Positions 1-11,430 of a stretch of DNA of 64,000 nucleotides are shown here, piece by piece. Where the stretch lies: contig JBHGNT010000004.1 in assembly GCA_043228905.1 (NCBI GenBank), forward strand, positions 21,142,001 through 21,206,000, given 5' to 3'. How positions within the stretch are numbered: the stretch's first letter is position 1; each line of letters starts with the position of its first letter. A model generated the notes under the pieces. The model saw nothing but the letters and a program-made list of their open reading frames with translations. It had not been told where the DNA came from and made no database searches. Made by a program: the position numbers and the translations under genes. Origin of the DNA: Azolla caroliniana. Taxonomy: Eukaryota > Polypodiophyta.

Positions 1-883
1 GACGGCAATCGCGGCAAGTGAAGAAGAGTTGATGCTCATCACCGAGGAGAGTGAGATAAACCTTACCCTGGACCGGAAATTCTTCTCATCCTACTCAGTC
101 GGTGATCACTGCTGTGTCTGGATGGGGAATGAAGGAACATGCCGGTTGGTGTTGTCGGCATAGGAGACGTGTGGTTGACAACACCAACCGGTTGCAAGAT
201 GCTGTTGAAGCATGTCCGACACGTTCCGGAGGTTCGTCTGAACCTGATATCAGTCGGTCGGCTAGATGATGAAGGCTACACGGGTAGCATCCGGAATGGT
301 GTAATGAAGTTCAGCAAAGGGAGCCTGATTGTGGCTCGGGCCCGGAAGGTAAACACGTTGTACTTGATGAATGCCCGGTTATGTCCGGAGGAAGTGAATG
401 TGGCATCTGACACTGCCGGTGAGTTGTGGCACAAGAGGCCGTGTCACATGAGCGAGAAGGGGATGAAGAGGCTTGCAGACGACAACCTCATTCTAGTGAA
501 GAACGTGCACTTGGAGAAGTGCACTAATTGTCTGGCCGGTAAGCAAAACCGGACCTCCTTCCGAGCAAGGCCACCGATGAGACGTAATGCACCACTGGAG
601 TTGGTGCATACTGATGTGTGTCAAGTGGACACGAAGTCATATACAGGATCGCAGTACTTCGTGACGTTCATAGATGACCACAGCCGGAAGCTGTGGGCCA
701 CACCGTTGAAGACGAAGGATCAGGTGTTATCCGTCTTCAAAGAGCTCCACGCGAGAGTAGAAAGAGAAACCGGCCGGAAGGTAAAGGCGGTTCGAGCAGA
801 TAACGGAGGTGAATACCGGGGGCAGTTCGAGGAGTACTGTCGCTCGAAGGGAATCCGGCTCGAATTTACCGTGCCAAAGACGC
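1..883 (+). pseudogene. copia pol, N-terminal part (GAG-pre-integrase and integrase core)
   Basis: The readable frame starts near 139, after a small frameshift, and encodes the pre-integrase zinc region (a WHKR..H pair, then C..C near 430-530) followed by the integrase core with HTDVCQ, FIDDHSR and RADNGGEYRG. The text matches C2 and C3 almost residue for residue. Compared with them, the stretch carrying WVVDSGASFH is deleted near position 77. The frame is cut at 883 by insertion of G1, just before the PELNGL..RMNRT segment, which is found again at 7864. Confidence 0.9.
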
Positions 884-1505
884 TGTCGTGAAGAAAACCG
901 TCCACGAGCGGAATCGGTGCACCGGAGCGTAGAAACCGACTCTTCATGCACGTGCGCCTTAAGTTGTACATAGGAGATCCTAGGTAGATTCGGTAGGTAG
1001 GGAGTAAAGGGGAAACGGCTCCTTCCTTGCCTATAAAAGGAGGGAGACGAGGAGGGTAGAAGGATTGCGGAGAGTCGAGGACGAAGTGCTGTCGGTTTGC
1101 GTGCGAAGGCTTCTCTCTCTCTCTCTCTCTTTCTGGTTGCAAACGCCATAGCTTCCTTCTGTGCAGGTTTCGGGAGGCTCGCGCTGCTCTGAGGCAGCAC
1201 CTCCAACCTACTCCTTCCTCTCTGTGCGTTTACGAGCAGGTATCAGCATCTGTTCGCCGGCCTGTTCGGTCGTAACCGACTTCGTGTTTTGTTGTCTTCG
1301 TGTTCTTGTTGTTTGTCTTGTCAATACATACATACATTCGTGTCTTTCTGTGTCGCTGTCCCACTTGCGTCTTTGCGTCAAAGGGCCGTGTCCCTGTGGA
1401 TCTATGCTCGCACGTAGAGGGATTCTTCCCCTCCTCTCTTGCTCTTTGGTACAGGACCCCCGGGGTTCCGCCTCATTCCACGCATCCGCGAGGAATACCT
1501 CGACA
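884..1505 (+). repeat. 5' LTR of G1
   Basis: Begins TGTCGTGAAG and ends CCTCGACA. The copy at 7240-7859 differs by only a few substitutions and by the length of a CT run. The LTR contains a TATAAAAG box at 1032-1039 and a CT-rich tract downstream of it, the usual U3-R-U5 layout. Confidence 0.95.
1032..1039 (+). promoter_or_regulatory. LTR core promoter TATA box (G1 5' LTR)
   Basis: TATAAAAG inside the 5' LTR, repeated at 7388-7395 in the 3' LTR and present in the same context in the related LTR of element E (51127-51134). Transcription would be expected to start about 30 bp downstream. This is an inference from position and motif. Confidence 0.65.
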
Positions 1506-1508
1506 TCT

Positions 1509-1523
1509 TGGTGAACCCGACGT
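1509..1523 (+). other. primer-binding site of G1
   Basis: TGGTGAACCCGACGT lies 3 bp after the 5' LTR. The same motif follows the 5' LTR of D (35331 onward) and, in reverse complement, lies beside the 5' LTRs of Gy-B (16863-16876, one change) and Gy-A (33912-33924). Its complement ends in CCA, as a tRNA 3' end would. I cannot assign the tRNA. It is not the initiator-Met site used by the copia elements here. Confidence 0.75.
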
Positions 1524-1548
1524 GAAGGAGGCGGCAGAAGAGCAGAAG

Positions 1549-2855
1549 ATGAGGGGGTCGGATCTTGCAGAGGCCATGGCTTCGGCCGTGGATCGGATAT
1601 TGAGCACACGCGAGGGCACCGGCGCCCTCGACAGAGCCATTGAGGCGGTTGTCGGTACGATCGGCCGTTTCAGCGGAAAGGATGCTACGAAGTATTTGGC
1701 GTCCTACAGGGCGGAAATGCTGATGCGGGACATTCCGGAAGAGAGGCGTCTTGCCGGGTTCCCTCGAGTGGCGATGCCGAGCATCCATGCGGAGGTGCTC
1801 GAGGTACGGGCGGAGAGCCGTACCTAGGAGGAGTTCGAAGGCCGACTCCTAGAGAAATATGGGCTGGATGACACGCTCCGGCTTTCGAAACAGGACTTCA
1901 TGGAATGGGTGGAGCCCCCCCGCAAAGGAAGAAACGCGTCGGCACTCCTCCGGGAGTTCGAAGAACGCTTTGCGCGCCTTTCGGCGCTTGACCGAACCAT
2001 TCTGGATACGAGCCGGGTCCTATTGTTCGTCAAGTCGGTGGACGAGCGGGACCGGGATCAAGTCGGCTCCTTGCTGGAAACCGAAGACGGGCTGACAACC
2101 GACTAGGCTGCGGTTAAGAGAGTCTGTGGCCGTTTCGACAAACGGCGAGAATGGGCTGACAACGGGGCGGCCGGTGCGGGCTCTGTTACAGCAAGGAGGC
2201 TTGAACCGGCACCGCAAGTGCGAAGGGAAGAAACCCGGGAATGGCTCGAAACCGGTCTGGCTTCGACCGGCATGGTCAATGGCTCGTCCGGAGGAGCGGC
2301 GCTGGAGGAGTTGACGCGGGCGATAAAGGATCTCCAGATCGCCCAGACTCGAAGGGAAGGCGGCGAACCGGCTCGTGACCGACGGTCGGCAACGGGGAAC
2401 AGGTGCATGTGGTGCGACGAGGTTGGCCACATCGGAAGGACTGCGGCGATTTCGCAGAGGCGTTGAGGAACCGGGTGGTGTACCTGTGGGAAGGCCGGGT
2501 GCACGCCGGCGACACTAGAAGGGCCCTAAACCGAAACGACGGGCGAGGAGGTATGAAGAGACTGATGGAAGAGGCGGCGGCCCGACACGTGGAGGCCATC
2601 CACTACTCGGCGTCGGCCGGCATTCGGGTCGGGGGCAGCGAGGCCCGAAAGGAGAGCAAAGACGGATTCTGGTCGGCAATGCTGGAAGGCCTCGCCGGTG
2701 CACGACTGAGGAAAGATGAAACGGACTGCGCTGAGAGACAGGTCCGGGAAATAACCGGGTGGAGCGACCCGGTCGAGGAGAAGACGGGCTTCGTAGAAGC
2801 CGCCTGCCGGAACTACGAGGCTCTGGTAGAAGACAAACGAGTGGGGAAAGCCTGA
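1549..2855 (+). pseudogene. gypsy gag of G1
   Basis: Starts at the first ATG after the primer site (protein begins MRGSDLAEA, matching the gag start of the Gy-A body at 33884). The conserved gag core runs through GRFSGKDATKYLASYRAEM and an FEERFARLSALDRT segment to a CCHC knuckle, CMWCDEVGHI, near 2403. In-frame TAG stops lie at 1825 and 2104. One base is lost at about 2436, inside the knuckle, which would otherwise read on as HI.KDC. A further stop ends the frame at 2855. Gag would form the capsid; this copy cannot. Confidence 0.85.
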
Positions 2856-3674
2856 GCGGCCGGGCCTTCACAACGGTACGAGACCCGATTCGGGCAACGA
2901 TGGAACGATGCCGGCGGGCCCAGCTCGCAAAATAACCCCAGGAAGGGCGGATACCGACTGGGGACGGAAATAGAAAGGACTACGGACCTACGGAAGGTCC
3001 TAGAGGAACGGATCCTCGACAGCAAGGTGGAGCTGTCATTGCGGGAGGTGCTAGGGATCGCCAAGAAGGAGTTCCACGACTCCATTGTAGACTTGGTGAA
3101 ACGGAAGAGGCTGTCGACGGAGACGGATCCGGAAAGACCGGTAGAGGTGCGGACGACGCACATCGACGACTCGGCGCTGGCAGATGAGTTGGCGGAGAGC
3201 CACTATTCGAGGCCACACTGGGCCCGAGCGACCACGGAGACCTCGGTAAAGATCGGAGAGGTTCAGGAACCGGTGGTGGCACTGGTGGACCACGGTTCGG
3301 AAATAAACCTGATGTCCATGGACTTCTATAAGAAGGGGAAGTGGCCGATCAACACCAAGCACGGGTGGAAGATACGGGCGGCGACGCGCGCCACCGAGGA
3401 ACTGCATGGGGCTTGCCCGAACGTACGAGTCAAGATCGGCGACGTCGAGATTGACCAGCACTTCTTCGTACAGGAGACGTCTTCGCACCCGGTCATATTA
3501 GGTGAACCATACATCACGGCGGCGCGAATGGAGACCAAGGTGCTAGACAACGGTTCGGCCTACGCAAGGGTCAAAAGCCAAGACGGGCGCCATTCTGTCC
3601 AATTTCTGACCGTGAGACCGAACCACGAGCGGAACCGCGAATCCCTCGGTGGCGAGAACCGGGAGGATTTTTAG
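2856..3674 (+). pseudogene. gypsy aspartic protease region of G1
   Basis: The longest frame (3027-3674, 215 aa) begins inside the gag-protease linker (LSLREVLGIAKKEF) and includes VALVDHGSEINLMS near 3277, the aspartic-protease active site, with His where Thr or Ser is usual (DTG/DSG). A second conserved block, HPVILGEPYI, follows near 3487. It ends REDF-stop, the same end seen in the copies at 21281 and 32372. The upstream join to gag is broken by a stop and a 1-base loss near 2855. Confidence 0.8.
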
Positions 3675-3808
3675 AGAGGGCTGCCAAGGCGTGGGGCCGA
3701 GACAGTCCGGACACTCGGGAAAGACCCCACAGCTGTACGATAGAACCGAAACCGAAGAAACCTTGTACGATAGGTAGAAAATTCTGCTTCTCCGGCAACG
3801 GAGGATGT

Positions 3809-6800
3809 ATGATAGTCGGCATCGTTGGCCGAGAAAGGGCAAGGGCGGAGGAGCGACTTCGAGCGTGCGGAGTTATCGGCCCGGACGAGGAAATCAGCGG
3901 GGCCGTGGAGGCGGTCTCCTTCGACGACACCTTGGGGATGCTGAGGAAGGTAGCCGGAGAAGACCTTAACGAAGACCGCACGATACTGGTATGTTCCAAA
4001 GAGATGTACGAAGTCATCGCGGACTTCAGTCAGGGGCTCGAGTCGGATCGGATGGCCCGAGTTAGCACGAAGTACAAGACTGTGGATCGGAAGGTAAGGC
4101 CGGTCGCGGCACCCTTGCTGGAGGGCAGCGAGTCCCGAATCAGAGGGGTGGCGTCGGACCCCAGTTTACGAGATCCGGCCTGCATAGGACACACCTTCAC
4201 CGACGGGACGCTCCGGGAGCTCAAGATCGGTGGGGGCGGGTTCCTACTGCCGGCGGAGGAAGACCGGTTTCGGAGAATGCTCGGAAGGCACGGGAAAGCC
4301 TTCGCATTCTCGCCGGAAGAGATCGGGTGCGTAGACCCGACAATCGTGGAGCCGATAGTGATATTCACGGTATCGCATGTGCCGTGGAATCTCAAGCCGA
4401 TTCCGGTACCAAGAGCTCACATCCCGGAGTTGATGGAGCTACTGAGGCAGAAAGTCGATATGGGCATTCTCGAACCGTCGAGTGCCCCATACTCGAACCG
4501 ATGGTTTACCGTACCGAAGAAAAAAGGAACATTGCGCTTCATTCAAGACCTGCAGCCGGTCAACAGAGTGACCATTCGGAACGCAGGAATCGGACCGACC
4601 ATAGACGACTTCGCGGAGGCCTTCGCCGGAAGGTCGATTTACTCGGTCGGTGATCTGTACTCGGGCTACGACCAGTTCCAGCTAGCCGTGGAGAGCAGAG
4701 ACATTACGACGATGCGAACTCCCTTCGGCCTAGTGCGAATGTGTACCCTGCCACAAGGAGGGAACAACTCGGTGGCCCACATGGTGAATGCAATGAACAA
4801 GGTACTGAGGGATTGTATCCCGGACATCACCATGCTGTTTCTAGACGACATCCCAATAAAGGGGTGCCCGGTGGAAGAGAAGGACGAGACACTCGGGCCG
4901 GACGGATGCCGGCGATTCGTGGCAGCACACATCGACGACTGCGAGAAGGTGCTACAAAAGCTAGAGGATGCGAGGCTCACCTTCTCCGGGGAAAAATCGG
5001 CCTTCGGGCAATCGGAAATCCTGGTGGTCGGACACCTATGTGGACCATATGGCCGGAAGCCGTCTCCGGCAAAGGTAGAAGCCATCTCCACGATGAAGAC
5101 CAACTGTAGCTCGGTTACGGAAGTTCGGAGGTTCCTGGGGGCATGCGCGTTCTACCACATATGGATCCCACATTACGCCCACGTTGCGGAGCCGCTATAC
5201 GGGCTGCTGAAGAAAGGGCGAAGATTCGAATGGCGAGACGAGCACACGGAGTCGGTCCAGAAGCTGAAGGAAGCTCTTGCGGCAGCACCGGCGCTCCGGA
5301 AGGCTATCTACGAGAAGGGTACCCCGATATACATAACGGTGGATACGAGTCCGACCGGGATCAGATGGGTTGTCAACCAAGAAGATGAGGACGGCATTCG
5401 GTTCCCGATCCGATTCGGCGCGAAGGTCCTCAGTGAGCGACAGCGAGGGTACGCCCAGGTTAAACGCGAACTCTGGGGTATCGTTTCGGCGGTAAAGGCC
5501 GACAAAGACTACCTGATCGGGACAGAAGTGATTATCGAGACGGATTGCCTGCCAATTCTCGGCATGGTTTCCGGATGCGCGACACCGGACCTGGCGATGC
5601 TCAGGTGGATAGCGTACATCAAGTCCCTGGACCCGGAAATACGACACATTTCCGGAAAAGACAACGCCATGGCCGACATGCTTTCGAGGGCGAGGTTTGA
5701 TGACGAGGGCGGCATGGTTTCGGAGGACGAAGAAGTCGGCGTGGACTTCTTCGAGACGGCGTACGTGAAGACCGATGGGGCGAGCACTCCGGCACTTAAC
5801 GGCTTCGACGAGAGCAAGTACGACGGCGAGTGGCTACAGATCGGTGGACTTTTGAGGACAATGACGCCGGATGCGTCATGGACAAAGGACGAGGCCAACC
5901 GGATCCGGAAGAAAGCATACCGATCTTTCTCCGGGACGGATACTTATGGAAGCACCCGAAGAAGAGGAACGACGTCCCGCTCCGGGTGGTGGTGATGAAG
6001 GAAGAACAGGAGGAGCTGCTGACGGCCTACCACGACAGCCCTTGGGCTGGACACCGTGGAACGTGGGCCACGTTCGAGAAGATAAAGGGGAAGTACTGGT
6101 GGTCGGGACTGTATTGGGACGTGCATCGGTTCGTGACAACTTGCGAGAGCTGTCAGATGCACTCCGTAGTCCGACATCGGGACGAGCTTCACCCTACGTA
6201 CCCTCCGACCATCCACTTCAAATGGATGATAGACCTGGTGACGATGCCGATGGGAGTAGGACAGATGCGGTATCTTGTCCTACTCGGGAAGATCTGACGA
6301 ACCAGGTAGAAGGCCGAGCCCTTCAGAACAAAACGACCGCGGCCGTATGTCGGTTCCTGATTGAGGACGTGATATGCCGGTACGGGTGCGTCAGGAAGAT
6401 CGTGGCTGATCGCGGGGAGTTGGACGCCGAAGAGGCCGAGGACCTGTTCGACCGGCTAGGAGTCAAGCTCTCGCTTACCACTGCGTACAATCCGGAGGCG
6501 AATGGAAAGGTGGAGCGCGGACATGGACCGATCGTCAAGGCGTTAGTTTGGGCATGCGGAGGTCAAGTCGGGAACTGGTCGCGGCTGCTGCCTTACGCGT
6601 TCTGGGCTGACCGAACTACGCACAGTTTGGTAACCGGGTTCATGCCGGCAGAGCTCATGTTTGGGCAGAAGCCGGTCATGCCGATGGAACGTACGATCTC
6701 CTCGTGGGAAACTGTGGATTGGAGAGACGAGATGAGCCGGGAGGAACTGCTGGCGGCGCGCATACGATAGCTCGAGCGAAGACCGGAGGACGTGGAATAG

Positions 6801-7166
6801 GCTGCAGAAAAGCTTCGGGAAGCAAGGATGAGGAACAAAGCCCGGTTCGACCGAACACACCGGCTCTGACCGAAGAAGATCGAGGAAGGCGACTGGGTGC
6901 TAGTCTACGACAGCAGCCTCGACAACCAGCACCGAGCGATGCGGAAGTTCGCAAGAAGGTGGTTCGGGCCTTACGTGGTACAAAGCGCCAACGACAACAG
7001 GACGTACCATCTGGCGGAACTCGACGGCACGAGAGTGGCGATACCGGTAGCAGGGAAACGGATCAAAGCGTTCAAGAAGCGTCACGACGACGAGCCGGAT
7101 CCGGTTAACCTGGACCGGGACGACGAACGATCCGAAACCGAGGAAGAACCGACGGGCGGGGAATGA
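3809..7166 (+). pseudogene. gypsy pol of G1: RT, RNase H, integrase
   Basis: The first frame (3809-5995, 728 aa) has a leader with KYKTVDRKVRPVAAPL, RT with MGILEPSSAPYSN, IQDLQPVN, YSVGDLYSGYDQF, TLPQGG and the catalytic FLDDIPIKG, then RNase H with ITVDTSPTG, ELWGIVSAVKADKDY and HISGKDNAMADMLSRA. A shift near 5925 leads to the integrase: the zinc-finger HHCC (HDSPWAGH..CESC), a second shift near 6283, the DDE core (DLVTMP, VADRGE, NPEANGKVERGH), stops at 6768 and further on, and a C-terminal WFGPYVV module ending at 7166. No chromodomain is seen. The sequence is the template I use for the decayed copies. Confidence 0.9.
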
Positions 7167-7226
7167 AGGCTGGACTGGTTTTCTCCGTCCCAACACAATT
7201 TGGCGCATGCCGGTGGATGCGCGGTT

Positions 7227-7239
7227 AGGTGGGGGCGGA
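7227..7239 (+). other. polypurine tract of G1
   Basis: AGGTGGGGGCGGA directly precedes the TGTCGTG start of the 3' LTR. The same tract, in reverse complement, borders 13261, 17736 and 23575, and in variant form 50862. It would prime plus-strand DNA synthesis. Confidence 0.8.
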
Positions 7240-7859
7240 TGTCGTGAAGAAAACCGTCCACGAGCGGAATCGGTGCACCGGAGCGTAGAAACCGACTCTT
7301 CATGCACGTGCGCCTTAAGTTGTACATAGGAGATCCTAGGTAGATTTGGTAGGTAGGGAGTAAAGGGGAAACAGCTCCTTCCTTGCCTATAAAAGGAGGG
7401 AGACGAGGAGGGTAGAAGGATCGCGGAGAGTCGAGGACGAAGTGTTGTCGGTTTGCGTGCGAAGGCTTCTCTCTCTCTCTCTCTTTCTGGTTGCAAACGC
7501 CATAGCTTCCTTCTGTGCAGGTTTCAGGAGGCTCGCGCTGCTCTGAGGCAGCACCTCCAACCTACTCCTTCCTCTCTGTGCGTTTACGAGCAGGTATCAG
7601 CATCTGTTCGCCGGCCTGTTCGGTCGTAACCGACTTCGTGTTTTGTTGTCTTCGTGTTCTTGTTGTTTGTCTTGTCAATACATACATACATTCATGTCTT
7701 TCTGTGTCGTTGTCCCACTTGCGTCTTTGCGTCGAAGGGCCGTGTCCCTGTGGATCTACGCTCGCACGTAGAGGGATTCTTCCCCTCCTCTCTTGCTCTT
7801 TGGTACAGGACCCCCGAGGTTCCGCCTCATTCCACGCATCCGCGAGGAATACCTCGACA
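7240..7859 (+). repeat. 3' LTR of G1
   Basis: 620 bp, begins TGTCGTGAAG and ends CCTCGACA, followed by the second ACGC of the target duplication. It differs from the 5' LTR at a handful of positions and by one CT unit, which suggests a fairly recent insertion. Confidence 0.95.
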
Positions 7860-7863
7860 ACGC

Positions 7864-9947
7864 CGGAACTAAATGGGTTGGTCGAGAGGATGAACCGGAC
7901 CATAATGGAGAGGGTCCGGAGTATGCTGGCGCATGCAAAACTACCCAAGACGTTTTGGGATGAGGCACTGTTGACGGCGACATATGTGATAAACAGATCA
8001 CCCTCAGTACCCTTGGACGGAGACACGCCACAGAGACTCTGGACCGGTAAGGAAGTGTCCTACCGGCATCTGAAGGTATTCGGGTGTCTCGCGTACGTGC
8101 ATGTTGCTAAGGACCGGAGAGGAAAGTTAGATCCAAAGACCCGGCCATGCATATTCCTCGGTTACGGTGACGATGAGTTTGGCTACCGAGTGTGGGACCT
8201 GGTCGACAAGAAGGTATTCCGGAGTCGAGATATTATCTTCATGGAGTACAAGACGCTCGCCAACTGGGAGTCGGAGAAGAAGATAATGAATTCCGAGTCG
8301 ACCGGTAAGGATCGATTCTACGATGAGCAGACCCAACCGGCAAGAGACCGGTTAGCACTCGAGGAACCAGCCGGTTACGGTGAGGATACCGAACCGGCAG
8401 AAGAAGAAGTAGAGGAAGCTGAAACCGGAACCGGCCAAGACCCCGAATCGGATTCAGATGAAGAGCAAATAGAGGAGCCGGTTACCGAAGCCTAGAGACA
8501 GAGATATCCTCTCAGAGAGAGAAGGGCCCCTCGGAGATTTCTGGATGCAGAGCATGTACTGCTAACCGATGAGGGGGAGCTAGAAAGCTTCGAAGAAGCG
8601 AAGGATGACACCCACAGCCGCAAATGGTTAAGTGCCATGCAGGATGAGATTGATTCCCTGCATGAGAACCATATGTACGAATTGGTGGAGTTGCCGAAAG
8701 GAAAGCGGGCACTCCGAAACAAGTGGGTGTGAAAGTTGAAACTAGGAGATGTCAGTGCAACCCCCCGAGATACAAAGCCAGGATCGTGGTGAAGGGGTTC
8801 CAGCAGAAGAAGGGCGTGGACTTCGACGAGATATTTTCCCCGGTAGTAAATATGACCTCCATCCGAATGGTGCTGAGTATAGCAGCAAGCATGGACCTCG
8901 AGGTAGAGCAGCTGGACGTGAAGACGACATTCCTTCACGGCGACCTCGAAGAGGAGATCTACATGCAGCAACCGGAAGGATTCGTGGAGAAAGGGAAGGA
9001 GCACCTGGTTTGCCGGTTGAAGATGAAAGGCTCTCAACCGAACCTTCTCAATGAAAGACTTGGGTCCGGCAAGACAGATGTTGGGGATGCATATTATCCG
9101 GAACCGGTCAGTGAAGCAATTATGGTTGTCATAGGAGAAGTACGTGACAAAGGCGCTTCACCGGTTCAACATGTCAGATGCGAAACCGGTCGGATTGACA
9201 TTTCCCGCAAACTGCAGGTTATCCGGTAAGCAAAGCCCAAAGACAAAAGCAGAGAAGGCGGATATGATGAAGATTCCATATGCCTCTGTCGTCGGGAGCT
9301 TAATGTACGCAATGGTGTGTACCCGACCGGATATAGGATACACAGTCGGAGTGGTGAGCCGGTTCATGAGCAATCCCGGCAAGGAGCACTGGAACGCGGT
9401 CAAATGGATACTCCGGTACTTGGAGGGCACTTCGCATATGTGTCTCCGATTCGACTCAGGAAAACCTCAACTTGACGGTTTTACCAATTCGGACATGTCG
9501 GCTGATGTGGATACCAGCCGGTCTACATCCGGGTATGTAATGACATATGCAGGGGGAGCTGTTTCGTGGCAATCGAGGCTGCAGAAGACGGTTGCGCTGT
9601 CAACCACGGAGGCGGAGTACATGGCGGCTGTGGAAGCCGGCAAGGAAATATTATGGATGAAGGACTTCATCGGAGAGCTCGGTATCCCGCAAGATGAATA
9701 CCGGCTCTATTGCGACAGTCAAAGTGCCGTCCACCTTGCTAAGAATGTGGCCTACCATTCTCGGACGAAGCATATCCAGCGAAGGTATCACTGGATCCGG
9801 GAAAGAGTAGATGACCAGGAGTTCGCGCTGACGAAGATCCACACGGCCGAGAATGGGTTAGATATGTTGACCAAAGTGTTGATACCCGACAAGCTGGATG
9901 CATGCCGGAAGTGGATCGGACTAGTAAGACACTCCATGCCAGAGTGA
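7864..9947 (+). pseudogene. copia pol of A1, C-terminal part (integrase end, RT, RNase H)
   Basis: Continues the integrase (ERMNRTIMERVRSML) and linker to a stop at about 8493, then RT in pieces (KARIVVKGFQQKKG, EIYMQQPEGF). A deletion near 9025 removes everything from SLYGLKQAP to past YVDD. RNase H resumes (9144-9947) with SLMYAMVCTRPDIGY, LSTTEAEYMA, YCDSQSAVHLAKN and the terminal TKHIQRRYHW, and ends in a stop 11 bp before the LTR. Confidence 0.9.
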
Positions 9948-9957
9948 AGGGGGAGTT

Positions 9958-10597
9958 TGTTCGAAGACAGGTCCCTCCGGATGGGAAGGGAGAAAAACAG
10001 TGCTGATGAGCAAACTCGGCCGAGGCCGATAGGTCGAGGCCGAAACCGGATAGTGCAGACCCGGTGAGAACCGGATGAGGAGTACCTGGCTTCGGAGAGC
10101 CGGATGGTGCAGACCCGGTGAGAATCGGATGAGACCCGGTGAGGAGTGCTCACCGGATGAAGAGACATATTCGTAAATATGTTTCTTATAGTCCATCGAG
10201 ACTATATTTGTAAATAGCAAAAAAGTCATATTATTATAAATATGACTTAGGGCAAACTTATTGTGTGTGTTGTAGATGTTGGTTGTCATTCTTGTTGGTG
10301 CAAGAAGACAGAGCGCGTAACTGTGTACAGAGAGAGAGAGAGAGAGAGGAAGAGGTCGTTGCCTCTGTTGTAACCGCCGCCTGTGGCGAAGATAGAAAGC
10401 TCGAGGTTGTTGCCTCGATGCTTTACTGTTGTACACTGTAATATAGTGATAGTTTGCAGCCTATGGGCTGCCGTGGTTTTTCCCTAGTTTGGGTTTTCCA
10501 CGTAAACATCCTGTGTACTGTTCTCTTCACTGTGTCGTGCATTCATTCCTGTTTTTTGGGTATGATTCTAAGCTCGGTTGTGGCCGAGCGTTGCGCA
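9958..10597 (+). repeat. 3' LTR of copia A1
   Basis: Follows the polypurine tract AAGGGGGAGT. Begins TGTTCGAAGAC and aligns, with many differences, to the LTRs of C2 and C3, including the GTGGTTTTTCCC and GTTTTCCACGTAAA blocks and a GA run near 10330. The right end (about 10597, CA) is less certain because the terminal text has diverged. Confidence 0.75.
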
Positions 10598-11026
10598 TAA
10601 GGAGCATTTGGTTCCCGTCACGATTGCCATTTTGTTGTTTCACGGTAGACTATTAGGGTTTTATTTCTTCTTCACCTTATCCCTATTTTGTTTTAGGGTT
10701 TTCGTTTGGTCATCATGGTAGTAGTTAGGAAGGTTCAGGGTTTCCCTCTCTCTCCCTTTAGTCATTGTCGTTTCTTTTAGTTGTGCTTGAGTCTGGCCTA
10801 AATGGTTGCGGTTGTAATCATTTAGTGGCCTCTTGCCTGATAATGGAATTAACTTGATGAACCTTGTCTCCATCTACTTCTCTACCGTGTCAATCTCTTC
10901 TTCTTTCTCCTACCCTTTTGAGCTCGAAGGCCGTAAGGGATAAGCTCTCATTTCCCCTCAACTCCCTAGTCCAAGACCCCCTGTGGTCCCGCCCAAGCTG
11001 ACACATACCCGGGGATTTCCGTGACA
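10598..11026 (+). repeat. LTR fragment F (gypsy group), 3' part
   Basis: No coding text. The last 90 bp (CTAGTCCAAGACC...GTGGTCCCGCC... to CCGTGACA) match the 3' ends of the LTRs at 38.2 kb and 51.79 kb. It is followed by ACGT and then by LTR-H text, so F sits inside LTR-H. Its left part lies beyond A1 and outside the window. Confidence 0.6.
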
Positions 11027-11257
11027 ACGTGAACGAGGGTGTGCATGAATGCACACGAAGCAGTCTAATGTACTATCAATTGTAAATAACATTATATTAG
11101 TTTGAGTGTTGATGAGTACTAGGTAAGAGTGTTTTAATAGGTACTTTAAGTTCTCACGAATAGAAAGAATAATAGTGATTGATGAGAGGAGATCGAGGAG
11201 AGAATCAAGGATAGAAAGCGGCTAGAAAGTGGTTGCCTTAATAGCCTGATGTAACGG
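11027..11257 (+). repeat. LTR-H, left piece (related to the LTR of element E)
   Basis: Reads GAACGAGGGTGTGCATG, then ACTTTAAGTTCTCACGAATAG, then a GCCTGATGTAACG end, and aligns along its length with 50.9-51.12 kb of the E 3' LTR. It breaks off at ACGG (11254-11257), where D begins. The text resumes at 37704 with ACGACCTCTC, as expected if D is inserted here. Confidence 0.6.
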
Positions 11258-11273
11258 TGACGTGTGGTTTTTC

Positions 11274-11430
11274 ACACACGATATGAAAACTAGTAAAACA
11301 TTTATTTAAGATTAGCTTAATGTATTCATATAGATAAATGTTATGTGTTTTTTGACACACGATATGAAAACTAGTAAAACAATTATTTAAGATTAGCTTA
11401 ATGTATTCATATAGATAGATGTCTTCAAGA
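11274..11430. repeat. 81-bp tandem duplication in the D LTR
   Basis: Two units with an 81-bp period (starting 11274 and 11355) share ACACACGATATGAAAACTAG and a TAGCTTAATGTATTCATATAG block, with only a few differences. Confidence 0.9.

Larger units (their letters stand above)
884..7859 (+). mobile_element. Ty3/gypsy element G1, nearly full length, inserted in A1
   Basis: G1 is a 6,976-bp element with a 622-bp 5' LTR and a 620-bp 3' LTR of nearly identical sequence, a primer-binding site, gag, protease, RT, RNase H, integrase and a polypurine tract, in that order. The target duplication is ACGC (880-883 and 7860-7863), 4 bp. Removing the element and one ACGC restores the copia reading KTPELNG. 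The coding region carries about five in-frame stops and three or more frameshifts, so G1 cannot make its proteins. It is the best reference copy in the window for the organisation of this gypsy group. Confidence 0.95.
1..10597 (+). mobile_element. Ty1/copia element A1, 5' part outside window, split by gypsy G1
   Basis: A1 is a relative of the better-preserved copia elements C2 and C3. The window opens in the gag-protease part, the pol text runs to 883, resumes at 7864 and ends in a 3' LTR. A1 has lost two active sites: about 50 bp that hold the protease DSG motif (near position 77) and about 210 bp that hold the YVDD motif of reverse transcriptase (near position 9025). It also has several stops and frameshifts, so it is dead. 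It is the oldest of the three copia copies by visible decay. The 5' LTR and left flank are not in the window. Confidence 0.9.

Noticed and set aside
7167-7239. Possible chromodomain after the integrase of G1
   Set aside because: Only an acidic tail follows the GPY module; no chromodomain aromatic pattern is visible in G1 or in the other copies.
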